From Anticarsia gemmatalis (Eukaryota; Arthropoda; Insecta; Lepidoptera; Erebidae), in NCBI RefSeq assembly GCF_050436995.1, contig NC_134747.1, positions 8,873,501 through 8,937,500 of the forward strand: a stretch of 64,000 bases of DNA. Reading direction: 5' to 3'. The notes under the pieces were generated by a model. That model had not been told where the DNA came from, ran no database searches, and was given only the letters and a program-made list of their open reading frames with translations. Made by a program: the position numbers and the translations under genes. Below are positions 36,051 through 50,675 of this stretch, one piece after another (position 1 is the first letter of the stretch; every line of letters starts with the position of its first letter).

Positions 36051-39000
36051 TTTGGTTGAATTAATTTAGAAGAGAATGCATATTAAAATTTTTATGTAAG
36101 AATATTCAGTAGAGAGTTTGGTTTACCAAGAGTCATTTTCAACTTTTCGAAATACCCTCACAGGGTCGGGTGCGGATCCCACCCGGCTATAAATGAATAT
36201 CGGATATGGAATCCATAAATACTCAATCTAAATTCGTAAATTTTCTCCGGGGTTCCCAAAAAATGAAGAGGTAATCTGAAATCGGCTTACTGCTGAGGTA
36301 CAGTTAAAACATTTTCACCTCTGAAAGCACTTTATTAAGCTGGTTCATCAAAACTGAGTTTCTATAAAGGTTTTGATTTAATGAAGATTGTTACTTCTTA
36401 AAATAATTGACATGACTATGTGGCAATTGCAACATATTGGGGAAACGTATTTACATCAAATGTGCAAAGGATGAATGGTGTTGCAGAAAGGCCGAAATTG
36501 AGCGGGGGGATTGAAACACGCCAGCTTAGTGCAGCCGCCGGAAGTAGGCCTCTAACCGCCGCCGTATAATAGCTTCCAAATTGACCCTTCCACTTCGGCC
36601 TTCGCCGCCGCCAGCGTCAGCATTATCGCTACACACTATCTAAATGTTTAAGTTTCCTTATTTCATATGTTCTTACGATTGTATATGTTAATATTATATG
36701 TAATTTAACTGCCAATTTGTCATAACCTTAATTCAAGTAACGTCAAATAAATTAATTTTCATACAAAGGGGCATTAACGCAAAATCGCATCGGAAGTTTC
36801 GGAAGTGTTATTTCCTTTTATAGCAAAGGCAAACGTCAACCGACCGGCGGGACCGGGTATGAGGATAGTCAAATACATAAAAGGGATGAGTCGCGCGAAA
36901 TACTGGCATTGTAGGATCCTAAGCCCTGTTTAGATTAGATCAGACCTTCGAAATAACAGTGAATGAGGACGTGGATTAACTACGGTCCGGGGCACTTCGG
37001 CCCGTGCGCTTAATGGGGCACCGTTAGGGGTAATGAGGGGCGCGGGGATAGGACGGGTTCGGCTTCTGCTCTAACACTACCTAGACTCTTATTTTAAGTA
37101 TTTATTTTAAACACAGTTTGAGCTCTCATGTATCAATAAGTCAATTTAGAAATAAAGTAAATTATATTTTATCTATATTTCCTTTTTCGAATTATTTAAT
37201 AAACATGTTTAAAATGTTTGGGGAACACCGGTGGTGTTTGCCCAGGCCAGTGCTTTACAGATGTCCCAACAGGAAAAATAAGGGGTAGAAATTCATTTTT
37301 CAATGTCAGAGAAGAAAATTCATTAGAACTTTGAAATTACTGATGGCTAAACGGACGGAGTAAAATTTGCTCTTAATTTGTACAAAACTTTTTCGCAAAT
37401 TTTAAGAAACTTTCGAAACGACTTTTGGAGTGAGAAAGATGGGAAGAGTGCTAATGATTACTGTTGTATTCTTCTATTTACTGAATTTATTATATCTTCC
37501 GAATCATCAATTATATTGAAAATGTAGGCTAAAAATACATTTTATATCAAACATTTACTTGGTGGATTTATGAGAGATTAAAGGACGGGCAGGAAAGGTT
37601 TTAATGGTTTTACTATGGGCGGCCATTTTAACAAAATAGTGATAGGTAGTCTAGTTCTCAAGCTTGCGCGGTATTTACTATATGAATAAATAGTAGAGTC
37701 GACATTCGCAAAGGAGTGCACATATTAAAAGTAATAAATCTGTAGCGAAGATGACGTCTCGGCGGTCGGGCTCTAGCGCCGACCAATGCACGCTCGTCGT
37801 CCAGAACAACCCGATATTAGTTTACTTTTCCTCTCGAACTTACTTTATTAGTTATCCACCCGCGAAAGCTGCCGGTGATATTTTCAAGTTATTGAGAAGC
37901 CGAGATGACGTCCAGCATGTGCTCATATTATTAAGTAAACTTATACTAATTTGGCTCATAATCTAACTTCTAAAAAAGGACTATTCGACAGGTAAAGGGA
38001 CAGCTAATGTTTTTTTTCTTAGCAGTGTAGAATTAAGTATTAAAATTAATGCGGCCTTTGACTAGGTTCTCAAAAAATTAAATCTTGTCTGGATAAAGGC
38101 TTCGACGTTCAGAATAAGGGAGCGATACCTGAGGTAAGCAATGCGACAGCGGGACACGCGCTGTTCCCGCACACGCACCACGTATATACTCGTCAACACC
38201 GTGTTCAGTGTTCTTGAAGAACTTGCCTCGTAACGATGTCAAGCGATATTGATTTGATGAGGAATATATTGTTACTTGCTCTTTATAAAAAAAAGGCGGA
38301 GTAAGAGGAATGCGTGGGTTCATGAAGTGAAAAAAACTATTACTTACCAGTCATTTCTCATTTTTCGTGAAAGGTCACAATCTTTCTTTTTGTACTTAAC
38401 ACTTTAATAAAGGACTAATTAGAAATTCAATGATCTTTTTGTTTATAATTTTTTTTTATTACGATTTAAAAAGATTATGACATTAAAATTAACATATAGA
38501 ATTTAAAAAAAAGTTGATTTGAATAATAGTATAAATAAGTAAGTACCCTATTAAAACGATTATATTTCTTAAAAAAAAATACAGACGATTTGAAAACTAC
38601 ACCAAAAACATGCTCGACTACACCGCCTGCTACAACACAGTTCTCGGTTCAGTGCTTTAAAATGTAATTAAAACTTTTGAGTTCGACCTTAATCAACCTA
38701 TGCATTTGGGATCTGAGGATGAATTTCAGAATCGTTTCACATTAAACCTCAAAATAGGATTATTTTTTAATATTGACCATACGAAAATTTGCGTCTCGCA
38801 TACAAAGCACAATTAAGATACTGTTACTGATTTTGTAATGTGAGCAGCTGTAACTATGAGGACCTCGAATCACTCAACAACTATATAAGGCTTAGGAAAC
38901 GATGACAATAAAACCCATGGTAAACTAAAAACAGGTCAGACGGCTTTTCCTTAACAACAACAGCTTTGTTAGGGAGGATTTTATTGGCACAAATATTGTC

Positions 39001-42000
39001 CAAGTCGAGCTGCGGCGCGCAATTCTCGTGATTTACCGAGCTGTTTACGCGAGCCTGCCTATCCTGATCTACCAACATTTTTACAGCACCATTTGCCCGA
39101 AAGTCAGACATTTTCTACAACACAAATCATTTTAACTATATTTTTATGCAAATTTTGTGCCATCAACCCGGAGAACTGTTTTGATCTTGTTCCTATTTTG
39201 GATGATGATGTTTTGGTCTTGACATTTGGAATCTAATTTATTTATAGCTTATTTATCGAAACATACTTTATGATGTTGTTATATATTTTAGTAAATTCAA
39301 AACGGTTTGCGAACACGTTTTTGTGAGCTTTTAGTAATGACTGAGGTTTGGGTATAATAAAATTAATGTGACAAACTCTGTTCCTAACAATAAAAATAGC
39401 CCCTAAGCCATCGAAACATTAACAAAGTTTTCACGTTAACTTTTTGTATAAGTAGAAAAGTTGCGGAGGCATTTTCCAATCTCTGAGCGAGGGCCGTCGT
39501 CGTCGGCCTCGCGTCGAGTCATTATGGCGCGGCGCTGAACCGTCACGGGAAACAATCTCACCTTCACTACCCGCTCTTTAATACAGATTAAACGTAAACA
39601 TTGTTTTTGTCAAGAAAATGTATTTGTCATATTATCTGTATATCAAGTCTATATATCAAGTTGATTACATCTACTTAAAAAATCCAAATATCGCTCGATG
39701 AAGATAGAGATGAAATCAGTGTGTAACGGATGAAGTAGATGGTTATGGATACGTAAATTTGTGACTTAATGAAAAACCGATGTCAAAACGGCATAAATGT
39801 GCTGAGTAATAAACTTAATGTAATTGTAAGTACTCTGTAGAGGGGAGTAGAAAGTCTGCTAATCCTTTTATCTAAGCGCAGCACGCGGTGGAGTTGGGAG
39901 AATGTGCCTGTAGTTTACCGCCGCTCGCACCTGTTCGGCCACACTTGAGCCGGAGCCGAGCTTAATCTGCCCTCTTTTTATTATGGCCGCGTTTCACTCG
40001 CTTAATTAACGAACCGCTCGCTTCACCGACCTTACCGAACCGACGTAATAAGTTTACTTACGTCATTTGGAATACGTTTTCGTTTCCTTGACGGAATTTC
40101 AATATGAAAAAATATGTACGTCTTTATAATTCGAATCCGATTATTCATGAGCTTTCTTGTTACTCGTTCCATCCACCAAAATGTTAAATATAAAAATATT
40201 TTTACCTAAGTATCTAATTGTTAATTACAAGGGAATAATAAAGTAGCCGAGAAGAGTTACATCTAAAACAAGTTCCTTCTTAATCGAGCCACGATAAGAA
40301 AGGTACATTAAAAAGGTCTGGCGTGACAACAAATCTAAAGGAAAAATCTCCGCCTCTGAGAGCCCAACGGTGATAAACGAGAAAAACTTTGGAACTAAAT
40401 GGAGCATTCGAGACGGCGGAGCTGCGCTCCTGTCGCAGAATAATACTTCTCTCGAAGAAATAACACTTATAGTCCGCGAGGCTTAAAATCAAATGTCTCC
40501 GTTCTCTAGTTTGAAGTGAGCACATTGTAGATATTCTGGCAGAAACAAATGCCGAACTTTATACTGAATTTTCAGGTGGGTCCGTTGAACTTATTGCTTA
40601 TAAATTATAACGTAACCTAACCTTACTTTAAAGGGAATATATTATAAATATAGATTTTTGTAATAGAATTATATGAATCTTGATATTTTTTAAATAACGT
40701 TTAACAGTACCTAGTGGCTTCAGTGTAACAGTACTTTCATCTTCAGATTTAAAAGAGTTTAGTAGAAATGCGAAAACCAGATGTTGTAAAACGTATGTTA
40801 TGTTCTACAGATCATACGTTTTTGAAGTAAATTCGTATTCTTACCTCTTTCGACAACGTAAAGCCCTTACCTGAAATCAAAAGAGAATATCTTTATTGTG
40901 ATATTATGAAAATGGAGAGTCTGCTTGCGTTTTGTTACTTTTATCTTTATTGTTAATTAAATTTATCATTAGAAAGACAAGCTCCAGAATAAAACCATGG
41001 TACTGATATTAGAAACCTACTTAGTTCACAAAAAATAGCATAACGACATGGTGTTCTATTAAAAAAAGTAAGTAAAAATATAATACGAGGGTGTTTTGTG
41101 CTGACGAGGGAGAGCGAGGACAGGTTACTCTAATTTACATTAATACGAGTTTTCCGGGGACAGTGACGAGGCGGCTCGGCGGCGTTTCAACGAGCTCTGT
41201 TCAGTGGGCGTCGGGCCCGGGCAGGCGCCCGCCGACGCCCGGCTGCTCCAAATCACGCGTCCCGAGAGAACACACACCTCACAACGCCCCAGGATTATGT
41301 TATATGAAAATAATTGTCGCGTCGCGTCAGTTAACGGACCGCTACCGAAATTACCTTCGCAAAATAAGGGTCGATGTGTTGTTTTGTTGCAGCCAACTTT
41401 CTTAATTTGATTAATTTTAGTGTGGGGATCTGTTATACGGAGAAATTAGAATAACACTTTCCATACCATACGCGAGCTACGAAGTGTAAAATATATGTGG
41501 AATGTACTGTATTTACGATTGTTGTTGTTCGAACTTTTTGTATATGAGCTTTGTGGTTAGCTGTTTGTTGACAAACATAACTTTGCACGGTAGTGTTTCG
41601 ATAGATGTTGGAGCATGTATTATAGTTGTCATGGTGTAGGTGACAGTTGTAGTATGTGATGGCGTGTGCGATAGTATCGGAGAAGAGTGGCGGTGATCGG
41701 CACGTGCGGCGCGTCAAGTGCGGCGGCTGTGTCAGCGAGCCCAGACTGAATGGCGCTGTGGCGCGCTAAGTGTCGCACCGCCAGTTATGTACCTGATTGA
41801 CAACTTAACCGGCCACTGCCATCACATTGTGATACTACTACCGGCCGGAGATACGGTTAACAATAACCTTGTGCGAAATTGGATAAACAGGTGCAATGTG
41901 TAATATTATTATAGATAATTTAGACATTACAATTAAGTTAAACATTTTAAGTTGATTTTGTTTACCTTAATTCCCTAAAATGATCAGACAATCACGAGAA

Positions 42001-43640
42001 AAAGTTAGTAAAAGCTGTTTAGAACTGTGTTAACGCTCCGCAAAGCATAAAAAGCCAGTTTAATATACGAAGATATGAAAACAAATTCACTCAGAGGCCA
42101 ATATCATAATGGAGCAGCGAGTTTAGTATACATATATGTACCTAACTACCTCCACATGCACTGGAATTTCACTCGCTTGTCTGTTTATACAGATACACTG
42201 ACGAGTGACCATCTACATATATATACAAGTACCCAGTACCTACTTGCAGGTGTAGTTATGTAGAGCTTAAAGTAATCAGAATTATTTATGTTAAAACATT
42301 AAACTTCCAAATATAGCTTCATTTTAAAGAAGACAAAATGATATAAAATGAAACATTCATTAATTTACTCTTATTCTTTTTAGCACATTATATTAATTAC
42401 CGAAAGTACGAGAAACCGTAGTCAGCCGTGTTGTCATAATTTTATTTGAACGAGTTCCTCTATCAAACATAATTTAGAGAGTAATTTGTTAGCAAGACCA
42501 AGTTTCGCCTTATCACAGTATTCCACGTGGAGAGTTCTGTCGAAATTCTCTATTTTATTTGTGTCTGAGAAAGTTTATATATTATTTATAAACGACGAAG
42601 CAATCATTCTCGCAGGAAGACTGTTAATGCTAATATGAACTTTAAATTTGAGTACATAAAACAAATTGGTTAAGTATTTATCTAAATATGGAAAAAAAAA
42701 CTATAGAGCCATCATTTATTTCTAAATAAAAAATAACCAAAATAAACACATGAATTAAAATAATATAAAGTAATATAATTAAAATTTCAAAATTATAAGA
42801 TAATCTTGAATTGAAAATTAATACTACTTTACTTTGTCAGCTCCATGCAAAGATTTGGTTTCTAAATTCCAAATTACTAGAATACTTGAAGAAGGTATGT
42901 TAAAACGTCTACTATTGCTGCTGGATTAACGGATTTTACTATTATATTTCTCGTACTGAAAGAAAAGTGCCTACTGCTTATAAGAATTATGTAGCTTGAT
43001 AATGGACATGCAACTACAGAAAAAGAAAACGATTTGATAACTCTTTCATTACCCGCAGTAATATATACAAGTTAATCTAAATGATCGCTGTAGCAGCCAA
43101 CAAGAAAGGGTAAGAAGCGGTAGAAAAACTAGAAGCAATTTAGTGTAGCAACAAGTTATCGGAGTTATAACACGGATGGTCCAGATGTTGGTGGCACGTC
43201 CCCGTAACGAATGGAGCGCAGCGTGACTTCGGCGCGCACCGCCTCGCCCGCCGTAATTGGAAAGACGCTACGTGGCACTACGACTGCTGAACGCCCTATC
43301 ATTAGCGTCACTCACAATTTGCTTCCTGCCACCGATTCACACTGTCGCTATCGTTCACAGTGTCCATTTAATTAATATAGAAACTTAATCACGTCGTCGA
43401 GCCAACTTAAACTTATCACCTTGCTGATTCGATTCTATTACTTTTTCGTTTAAAGTAGTGTTTTTGCCGATACCGTCGTATCTTCTCTTATAATTAAAGA
43501 ATCTATTTTATGGGCAGTTATAAAATTTTGTCCACTTGTTATAATCTACTTAAACAAAATATTGATATGAATATCAGTTGTAACATAAACACTAACGTAT
43601 AAATTTACTTAATTTAGGCATTATTAAGTACAAACATTTA
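36051..43640. other. Non-coding stretch with further CpG islands
   Basis: No supportable gene. CpG-rich islands at about 36480-36620, 36835-37060, 39470-39560, 39880-40080, 41100-41300, 41680-41780 and 43180-43340 lie in AT-rich DNA. A 76-codon minus-strand frame at 38881-39111 starts with a good ATG context but has no recognisable domain. Confidence 0.5.
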
Positions 43641-43725
43641 TACGACTGTTAGTCGCAGTAGCGTGTACCGCTGTGGACCACGAGGTATGGGGTTCATTGT
43701 CCAGACCGGAAAATGTACTATTGAT
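43641..43725 (+). repeat. SINE-like tRNA-derived scrap
   Basis: The phrase GTAGCGTGTACCGCTGTGGA is followed by CCACGAGGTATGGGGTTCAT and TGTCCAGACCGG. The GGTTCATTGTCC part resembles a mutated B box (GGTTCRANNCC) of a tRNA-type promoter, so this may be the head of a decayed SINE. No clear tail or target duplication is visible. Confidence 0.4.
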
Positions 43726-46700
43726 CTTTTTAAATTCAAATTAGATTACTCAATTCAAAGAATTAGATTAAAGAGAGCTGCGTGATGTGCCTGATAGGAA
43801 CATGAATATACGCTCACACCCAATACGTAGGACTAACATTGTAAGTAGCTACACGTGGCGGAGGTGTATTTTATATACTTCTACCAACACCTTTGGGTAA
43901 AACATACGTGATGTTACGTATGGAAATTAAAACTTCTGATAAAATAATGGGTACAAAACATTACGATTACCTACATGATTTTGTTCTACGTCATGTGCTA
44001 CGCAGCGTAGCAATCGGTCTACGGAATAAATATACTGCTCAATGTCTGCTACGCGGACTACAAGAATTTTAATTAAAGATCAGATTTGTGCTTTTAAAGC
44101 AATGCATTCTTTACGTAAAAGCCATTGTAAGCTTTTTAAATGTTTTATCACTCATACAATTACAATAACTAAACAGAAGAACTGTTTCAATTATGAATTA
44201 ACTCACTTAGTGGAGAGAAACAATAACGAAAAGGTTTATATAATTGGTTTTCAGATCAACATTCGATGTGAGTTATTCAGTTTTTCGGCTGACATATTGT
44301 CGTGTACACTGTATTTTACTGGCGATGTCGTGGATCTAAGGTCGAAGTAAAGTATCATTATCAGTATTTTATTACGAATACGTAGCATGAAAACGTATTT
44401 CGTTTTATGAGAATGTAGGTCAGATGCCTTTTCAATATTGCTGAAATCTAACTTTAACTTCAGTAAAAGTTAATCTTCCACTCTAATCTGGATATAGGTA
44501 CATTACTGTTATATTATTACGTTGTTTGGTAATACACAATAATTCGATCATCACATCAATAATTAATTAACATTTTGATGAAAACTTGGATAATCTAACT
44601 ATTGATTTGGGCGAAGATTTAAGTAAAAAGTGTAGGTGGCCACTCGCTACGGGTAATAAAGTACATGTCGAAGAAAGCGTTTTGCGTAATTAAACGTTCG
44701 GGCGGCAGCAGTTTATGTGACGATTAGTGAGCAGGGCGCGCAGAAGGCTCGGCCGTTCAATTTGCCGCTTCACTTGACACAATTCGACGCCTGACTCGGG
44801 GACAATCGCACTCGAAGCCCCGTCGACCTCCTTATCTCCCGCCGAGGTAATCTTTCCTTCCCTCGGCGGCAATAACTCCAAGTGGGCAGGATTACCTGCA
44901 AAGGGGCTTCGTAAGGCAACCACCTCTACAAAGGTTATCGATTTAAACAATGTGTGCACGCGTCACTTACTTCACTTATTTATTTTCTCTTTTTCCCATG
45001 CGTCCCAAGAACAAATAAAGCTTAGATCCAAATGCTACGGTAAAGATTTTATCATACATTTATTTAGATTTGTATTTAAGTCAATGTGTTTTATAATGTA
45101 CATGTAATTGACTGAATATTTCTTTAATATAGTAATTGATTGCATAATACCATATTTTGGCTTATTAAATACGTAGTACACTTATATACGGGTTTAAAAA
45201 CAAATCATAAAGGATATCGTTACTCCTACTTATTCATAAACTTTGATCAATTGCAAAGTCAGTTCTTAACAACCTGCCAAGTATCTGTTTACGTTTCCAT
45301 ATCATATTTTACAAGAAAAATCTCTTTTCTTGTTGAAATATAAAGTGATAATTTAATTTCGAAGAGAGAAACCTTAAAGTGTGCTCGGTACGAATCATAA
45401 AATATAGATGAATCGCTCGAGGTACCATTTGCAAATAATTTCGTTGGCATGTAAATCTGCGCACGTAAATTCCACTGCTGTCTGCGCACGGAAATTGAAT
45501 CGTTCGAGAACCATACCAATATATAATTTTTAACGAAATATGCCCCGACCCATTTTGGGTCTAGCTGCCTACTTGAATTTATCAACTATAGAAAGGTATA
45601 TGAGTGAATAAATTAAATTTAAATTTGGTATCATTTAAATCTGGTGTTTTTCTCATTTAGAACTAAAAAATAATTCTATACGTTTATTTCGTGATGATGA
45701 TACTTTACTATTTTATTGCGTTTTCTACACATTAAAATTATTATTTTTTAAACTTTATAAGTTAATTTTGATGACAAAGCCGAAGTGGGTAGCCGCGGGT
45801 GACTTATACTGGTGCGGTTCTATGTACGAGTAGTGGACGTCGTGGAAACGGGGATATTTCAATTTGGCCGGAGACGCGACCCGAGAGGCCGCGCGCTTGC
45901 CACACGGCTCGCTGAACCGTAAGCCCGTTGCGGGCTCCGCCAAAGAGCAAACACCGCCTCCGCAATCTTGTGCCACGTGGACCATGCCGAACACTCGACC
46001 ACGACAATCTACTAGTACAATTACCCACACCCCGCTGTAGATAGAAACAGCCATTCGGTGTATGCTCTAGTCATTTTAGGCGCATTCTAGTATGGACATT
46101 TAGACACTATTCATATTATTCGTTAACGTCATAGAACTTTACAATAGCTATACTTTATTCTGCCGAAATAATGCTGAATTTTCATAAAACTGAATTACTG
46201 CAGATGGAGTGTTTCTGAGCCGAACCCACAAGCTGGGAATAACAATGAATTTACAGAGCTCATAAATCTAGTAGGTATGTGCCTGTTATTGAATAGACAA
46301 CAAATCCGTACGACTACATTAATCGTAATATACATTTTTTTAATTCATGGATTTATTTTTAATTTATTGCACGTTTGTGTCGTTAATCTATCGTAAAAAT
46401 TATAAAACTAGAAGGGTGTGATATTAAATATACCTACCAACGTTTTTCTATTAATACGAGAAAATGCACTTGGCCAACGTAGTGAACTCAAGGCCCAACC
46501 CCTCCCTCGGGAGACACTTGCCCAGCAGTGGGACAGTCAAGGGTTAAGAAATCCGAGAAAATATTTTTGTGTCTCGGTATTTAGGACATAACGAAATTTT
46601 CGTAAAAGTTATTTTTTATCTTCTGCTAAAAAATTAAATAAAACTTTTTTAAATTCATTCTTAGGTTATCTCTTTGTTTTAACTACACCGCACCGTAAGA

Positions 46701-48777
46701 TAATAATCAGTATTTTTAAAGGTTTGAACGGTAAGTTGGAAGTCACATGCACAACGGCCATCCGTAATGTTAGTATTTTTCTCTCATTTTCTTTCTTTCC
46801 GAAAGTAACGAACTGTGTAATTGGAAACTGGGATTGTTGCGCTGATGTCAGTGCGCATTACGTGTATTTCATTCAATTTCATAACACGGTATTTATTTTG
46901 AGTCATGCGTTAACATTTCTATAATCTAAACATTATAACAGTTGTGACTGTTTTATTTGATTCTATGGTGTCAAAAAGTTTCATTTAAAGCAATTTTGTG
47001 GAGAATTCATCTACAATTATATAGAATATAAACAAGGATAAACTAACTCTTGCGACAATTTTATTATAGTACTAAAAGAAAGTTTAACAACCGACTTGAA
47101 TGCCAAAGTTGTGCGTATCTGGCTGGGAACTGGGTAATATAATTTGCCCTTGAGGGATTCAAATTATTCTAATTTTTATTCTCTTTCAAAAAAAGTTATG
47201 TATAATTAAAATTATCGAAATACAAGGACCATCGGACAATCGAATCTTAATAACTTGTTCAATGTGATGTATAGACTTTCCATATATATTTTTTTTAAAC
47301 ATACACACAGTCTCAAACTTAACGTAAATAAAAATGTACCATCGAGATCAGTCGTTACTTATTCAAGATTATAAAGATTACATTATCGTCAGTCTCTCTA
47401 ACGCCAAGTCAATAAGATAATTTTGGAATTCAGTTACTCAGCCCATTAACTATTATAGCCCTGGAGATCGACACAATAAAGGCTCCCAGGATAAGTGCCA
47501 TCATCACTGAGCCGAGTATCACGAATTATGTTATGAATATTGAATGCAACCTGCTGTACCTTAATCCTCTTTTACCCTAATTGTAGAAAGTGAGGTTATA
47601 GCTCGACACGTGCCTTTGTTTTAAGACAGTCTGTTCAAAATAATAATATATTGTGGTTTTCTTTTCCAGAAGATTGTCAAATAAGTTTTTTGTGTTCATT
47701 ACATTTTTATGTCAACTGTCGCAGAAGGTAAGTCAATATATTCGTGAGATCTAAGATATTTTTTTTCAGTTTACGAAAAATGTCCGGTAAATATCGAGTC
47801 GAATCAATAAAATTCTGGTGTAATACTCTTCCGACAATTTTGGGATACAAGCATTAAGCTTCTATGCAATTAAAACTACCTATTTGTATTGAATTTCACA
47901 CATGAATGTAATTACGTAATTGACACTCGAACAACAAAAGTGACATAATATGTAATGTAATTTTGTATGGAAACAGATAAATGTGCGTTCGTAAAACTAC
48001 AATAAATCCCCAAGTAATATAAACGCGCTGTCGACATCGGCGAGCGAGGCGTGTGGAACGCGCGGCCCAGCGCGGGAGGGGGGACGGAGTGCGGCAATTT
48101 TTCTCTCCGCTGACAACATGATGTAACGCCAATATCGCACGCTGAGCGATTAAGCCGCGCACGCCGATATTTCAGACTTGCCCCTACTAACTGTCAAAGT
48201 GTCGGCGAGAACTCTGTATGCGCTCTACACAAACATGTACATGTATCATATACTTTGATATATATGGTATGCTCTAAGCAGTTTATCATAATTTTGTATA
48301 TACTGAAAATAGTAATAAACCAACCATTTAGTGGTTTATTCTCGTGAAAAGTTTTGATGGTAAAATACATATATTTGCAGAAGTTGCGTCAAAAACGCTG
48401 GAACGAAGAACGAGACGCTGTTTATGAGCAATTTTTCGAGTCTACCTAGCGATCGATCAGCAATCACGAGCAGGATTGTAAAATAGAAATAAAAACAGTT
48501 AATCACACGAAAAGAACGTTCGTATCGGTTCAAAAGATAGTTGGCAAGTCGGATCACGCAGGGAGGCAATCACTCGATAATAAACGTGGAGCGAGTCGAG
48601 TGCGGCGCACTACGGTCGCACGTACTGCTGACGCCGCCTTCCGGGTGCATCGCCAGCGCCTCCAACTTCCATCCACAATATACCACAACAACGAACGTCG
48701 ATAAACTTTAAACAGTTTAGAATAAATAATAATCATTGTTAGAGTTGGGAGGCCGGTGGTAAAAAATAAATGACTAA
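43726..48777. other. Non-coding stretch
   Basis: AT-rich DNA with CpG-richer islands at about 44690-44900, 45780-46040 and 48020-48190. GCTACG words at about 43990-44055 resemble the MITE at 57206-57461. A LINE-tail-like scrap lies at 46471-46546. No gene recognised. Confidence 0.5.
46471..46546 (+). repeat. LINE-tail-like repeat scrap
   Basis: Contains AACTCAAGGCCCAACCCCTC, then a CTCGGGAGACACTTGCCCAG phrase and CAGTGGGACAGTCAAGGGTT. It shares the CCCAGCAGTGGGA core with 28069-28110 and is probably a truncated 3' end of a non-LTR element. Confidence 0.45.
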
Positions 48778-49601
48778 TCACTACATAGTATAAAACAAAG
48801 TCGCCCATTTTGTCTGTAGTCCCTTCGTATGCATAAAACTTTACAACTACGCAACGGATTTTGATGCGGTTTTCACTAATAGAAAGAGTATTTTCTCCGA
48901 CAGGTTTTTATATATAATTGAAATACATTGAAACTATATTAGCTGAGTTATAGCGATTTATGTCCAAGAAGTCAGAAAAAAAATCTAATTGAAGATTGCA
49001 TTTGTGCGTGCGCCGCTTATACCGTTGGATACAAGTAAGAACAATGTATAGCAAAAACATTGGTCTTTATTAGTTCTACAAAAAAGTCCGCGATGACATA
49101 TATCCAGCTTTTTTATTTAAGTCACAAAAACTACTTTTCTGTATTAAAAAAACATTTAATTCGTTGGGTGATGTTTAACTGGTGATATAACCAATAATAC
49201 ATATATCCTTATCAAAATAAGTAAGTTCATCATCACGAGCATTTAATTTAGATTATTTTTGCAGTTTACAGTGTGTTATTTAGACATATAGTTTAGGAGA
49301 TATCACGATATTAGTATTGCGGCACGGTACGGGCCGGCCGCGGCGGCGGGGGCAGCGTCCCTATAAATAGAACGTCGGAAATCTGTACATTACTAAAATA
49401 TTTTTTCCAAAAACTGATATGATAGGGGGGGCGATCAAAAAAGAGTCACAGAAACCAAAAAACATTTTAATATTTTAAACGCGGTTAAGGGAAAGAGAAG
49501 TTATTGTGAATTGAAAATTAGTATCCAATATGTGTTGGTGCGTTGACTGTATTTGTCGAAGTAGCGGGATACACGCAAACGAAGTTGCGCGGGTCAGCTA
49601 G
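48778..49601 (+). mobile_element. Helitron-like non-autonomous element, long form
   Basis: An 824-bp element with TCACTACATAGTATAAAACA at its start (after A) and GCGCGGGTCAGCTAG at its end (before T), the same 3' end as 21096-21339. An inner phrase GCAACGGATTTTGATGCGGT also occurs, degenerate, in 50480-50675. A GC-rich block at about 49320-49375 with CGGCGGCGGGG and a TATAAATA motif sits in its middle and is unlike the rest; it could be captured DNA. No coding frame found. Confidence 0.62.
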
Positions 49602-50479
49602 TATACATATATATGGTGCTTTATGTGAATGACTTTATCATTTTATCTACAAACCCATAAAGAAGTAAGGGCTTGGACATGATGGTGGAGTCGATGATAA
49701 ACGACGTGGAGCCGGCGCCTGAGCGTCGGCCGCTGGCCGCGAAAAATACAACTGTCATCTTGACTGATGGTGAAATAACGCCCGCGTCATGCTCCGCTCT
49801 GCATGCCAACAGCTATTGTGCTCCTCTTTGTAGTCCTTTCCTTATTGCAGGGATTATATAAAGACGTTTTGCCAAGGTGAGAATGTATTAATAAATACTT
49901 AATACGCTAAGGGTTTCGTGACAACAGTATTGTTGAAAGTTTAATTATAACTAACGAGCTGACTCCATGAGGCTCGCCCCGCGTGTTATTTAGATAAGAA
50001 ATGACTTTAGAAGAACATATTATCTTTAAAACGAGACATTCAATATTGCAACGACATAAGATGAAAAGTACTTATGAATATAAATACCATCGTTCAAGGT
50101 TGCTTTTTATAGAAGAAACGTATGTATGATTTTCGTAATCCGATCTGTACTTACAGAACCCATCATAAACAAAAAAATACATACTAATATACTTCAATAC
50201 TAATCACATAGAAGTTATCCAAGATAATGAATGTACGCCAAGAAACACCGTCATCAATTAGAAGCTTGATTTCATACAATATTTAATAGCAGAAGTAAAC
50301 GCCTGTGGTAAACTAAGTATGTATTTTAATACGTGAAGAGAAAAGTTTTAGTATACAGCGCGCACGAAGAAGTGTGTTAATAGACACGCTCAAAGTTTAT
50401 AAAAGAAGATAAGTTTATATCACGTGTTTTAATAATATACAATTATAACCTTAATTGTTAACACATTAAACTATACGTA
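49602..50479. other. Non-coding spacer
   Basis: A balanced-composition patch at 49670-49860 carries complementary open frames of 62 codons on both strands, with no family features. The remainder is AT-rich and unremarkable. Confidence 0.5.
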
Positions 50480-50675
50480 ACTTGCAGCCCGCCCAGGTTT
50501 CGCGCGATTTAAACTTTTATTTTACAAAAAAACCTGTACATCTTTTACACATGAACCTTCCTCTCAAATCACCCTATCTACTTAAAACGCATCAAAATCG
50601 GTTGTGTAGTTTTAAAGATCTAAGCATACATGCATACAGACGCGGGAAGGGACTTTGCTTTATTCTATGTAGTGA
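50480..50675 (-). mobile_element. Helitron-like element, short degenerate copy
   Basis: On the minus strand it starts TCACTACATAGAATAAAGCA after an A, like 48778-49601, and continues with AAAACTACACAACCGATTTT and a GATGCGTTTT phrase. The 3' end has a CGCGCGAAACCTGGGCGGGC phrase but no clean CTAG, so the end is mutated or truncated. The 102-codon plus-strand frame across it is a by-product. Confidence 0.55.

Noticed and set aside
38881..39111. Minus-strand 76-codon frame starting MSDFRANG
   Set aside because: Good start context but no recognisable domain, and no nearby exon signals; kept only as a note.
27838..43635. An 18-bp direct repeat CATTATTAAGTACAAACA near 27.84 and 43.62 kb
   Set aside because: Flanking sequences do not match, so no element can be defined; may be chance in AT-rich DNA.
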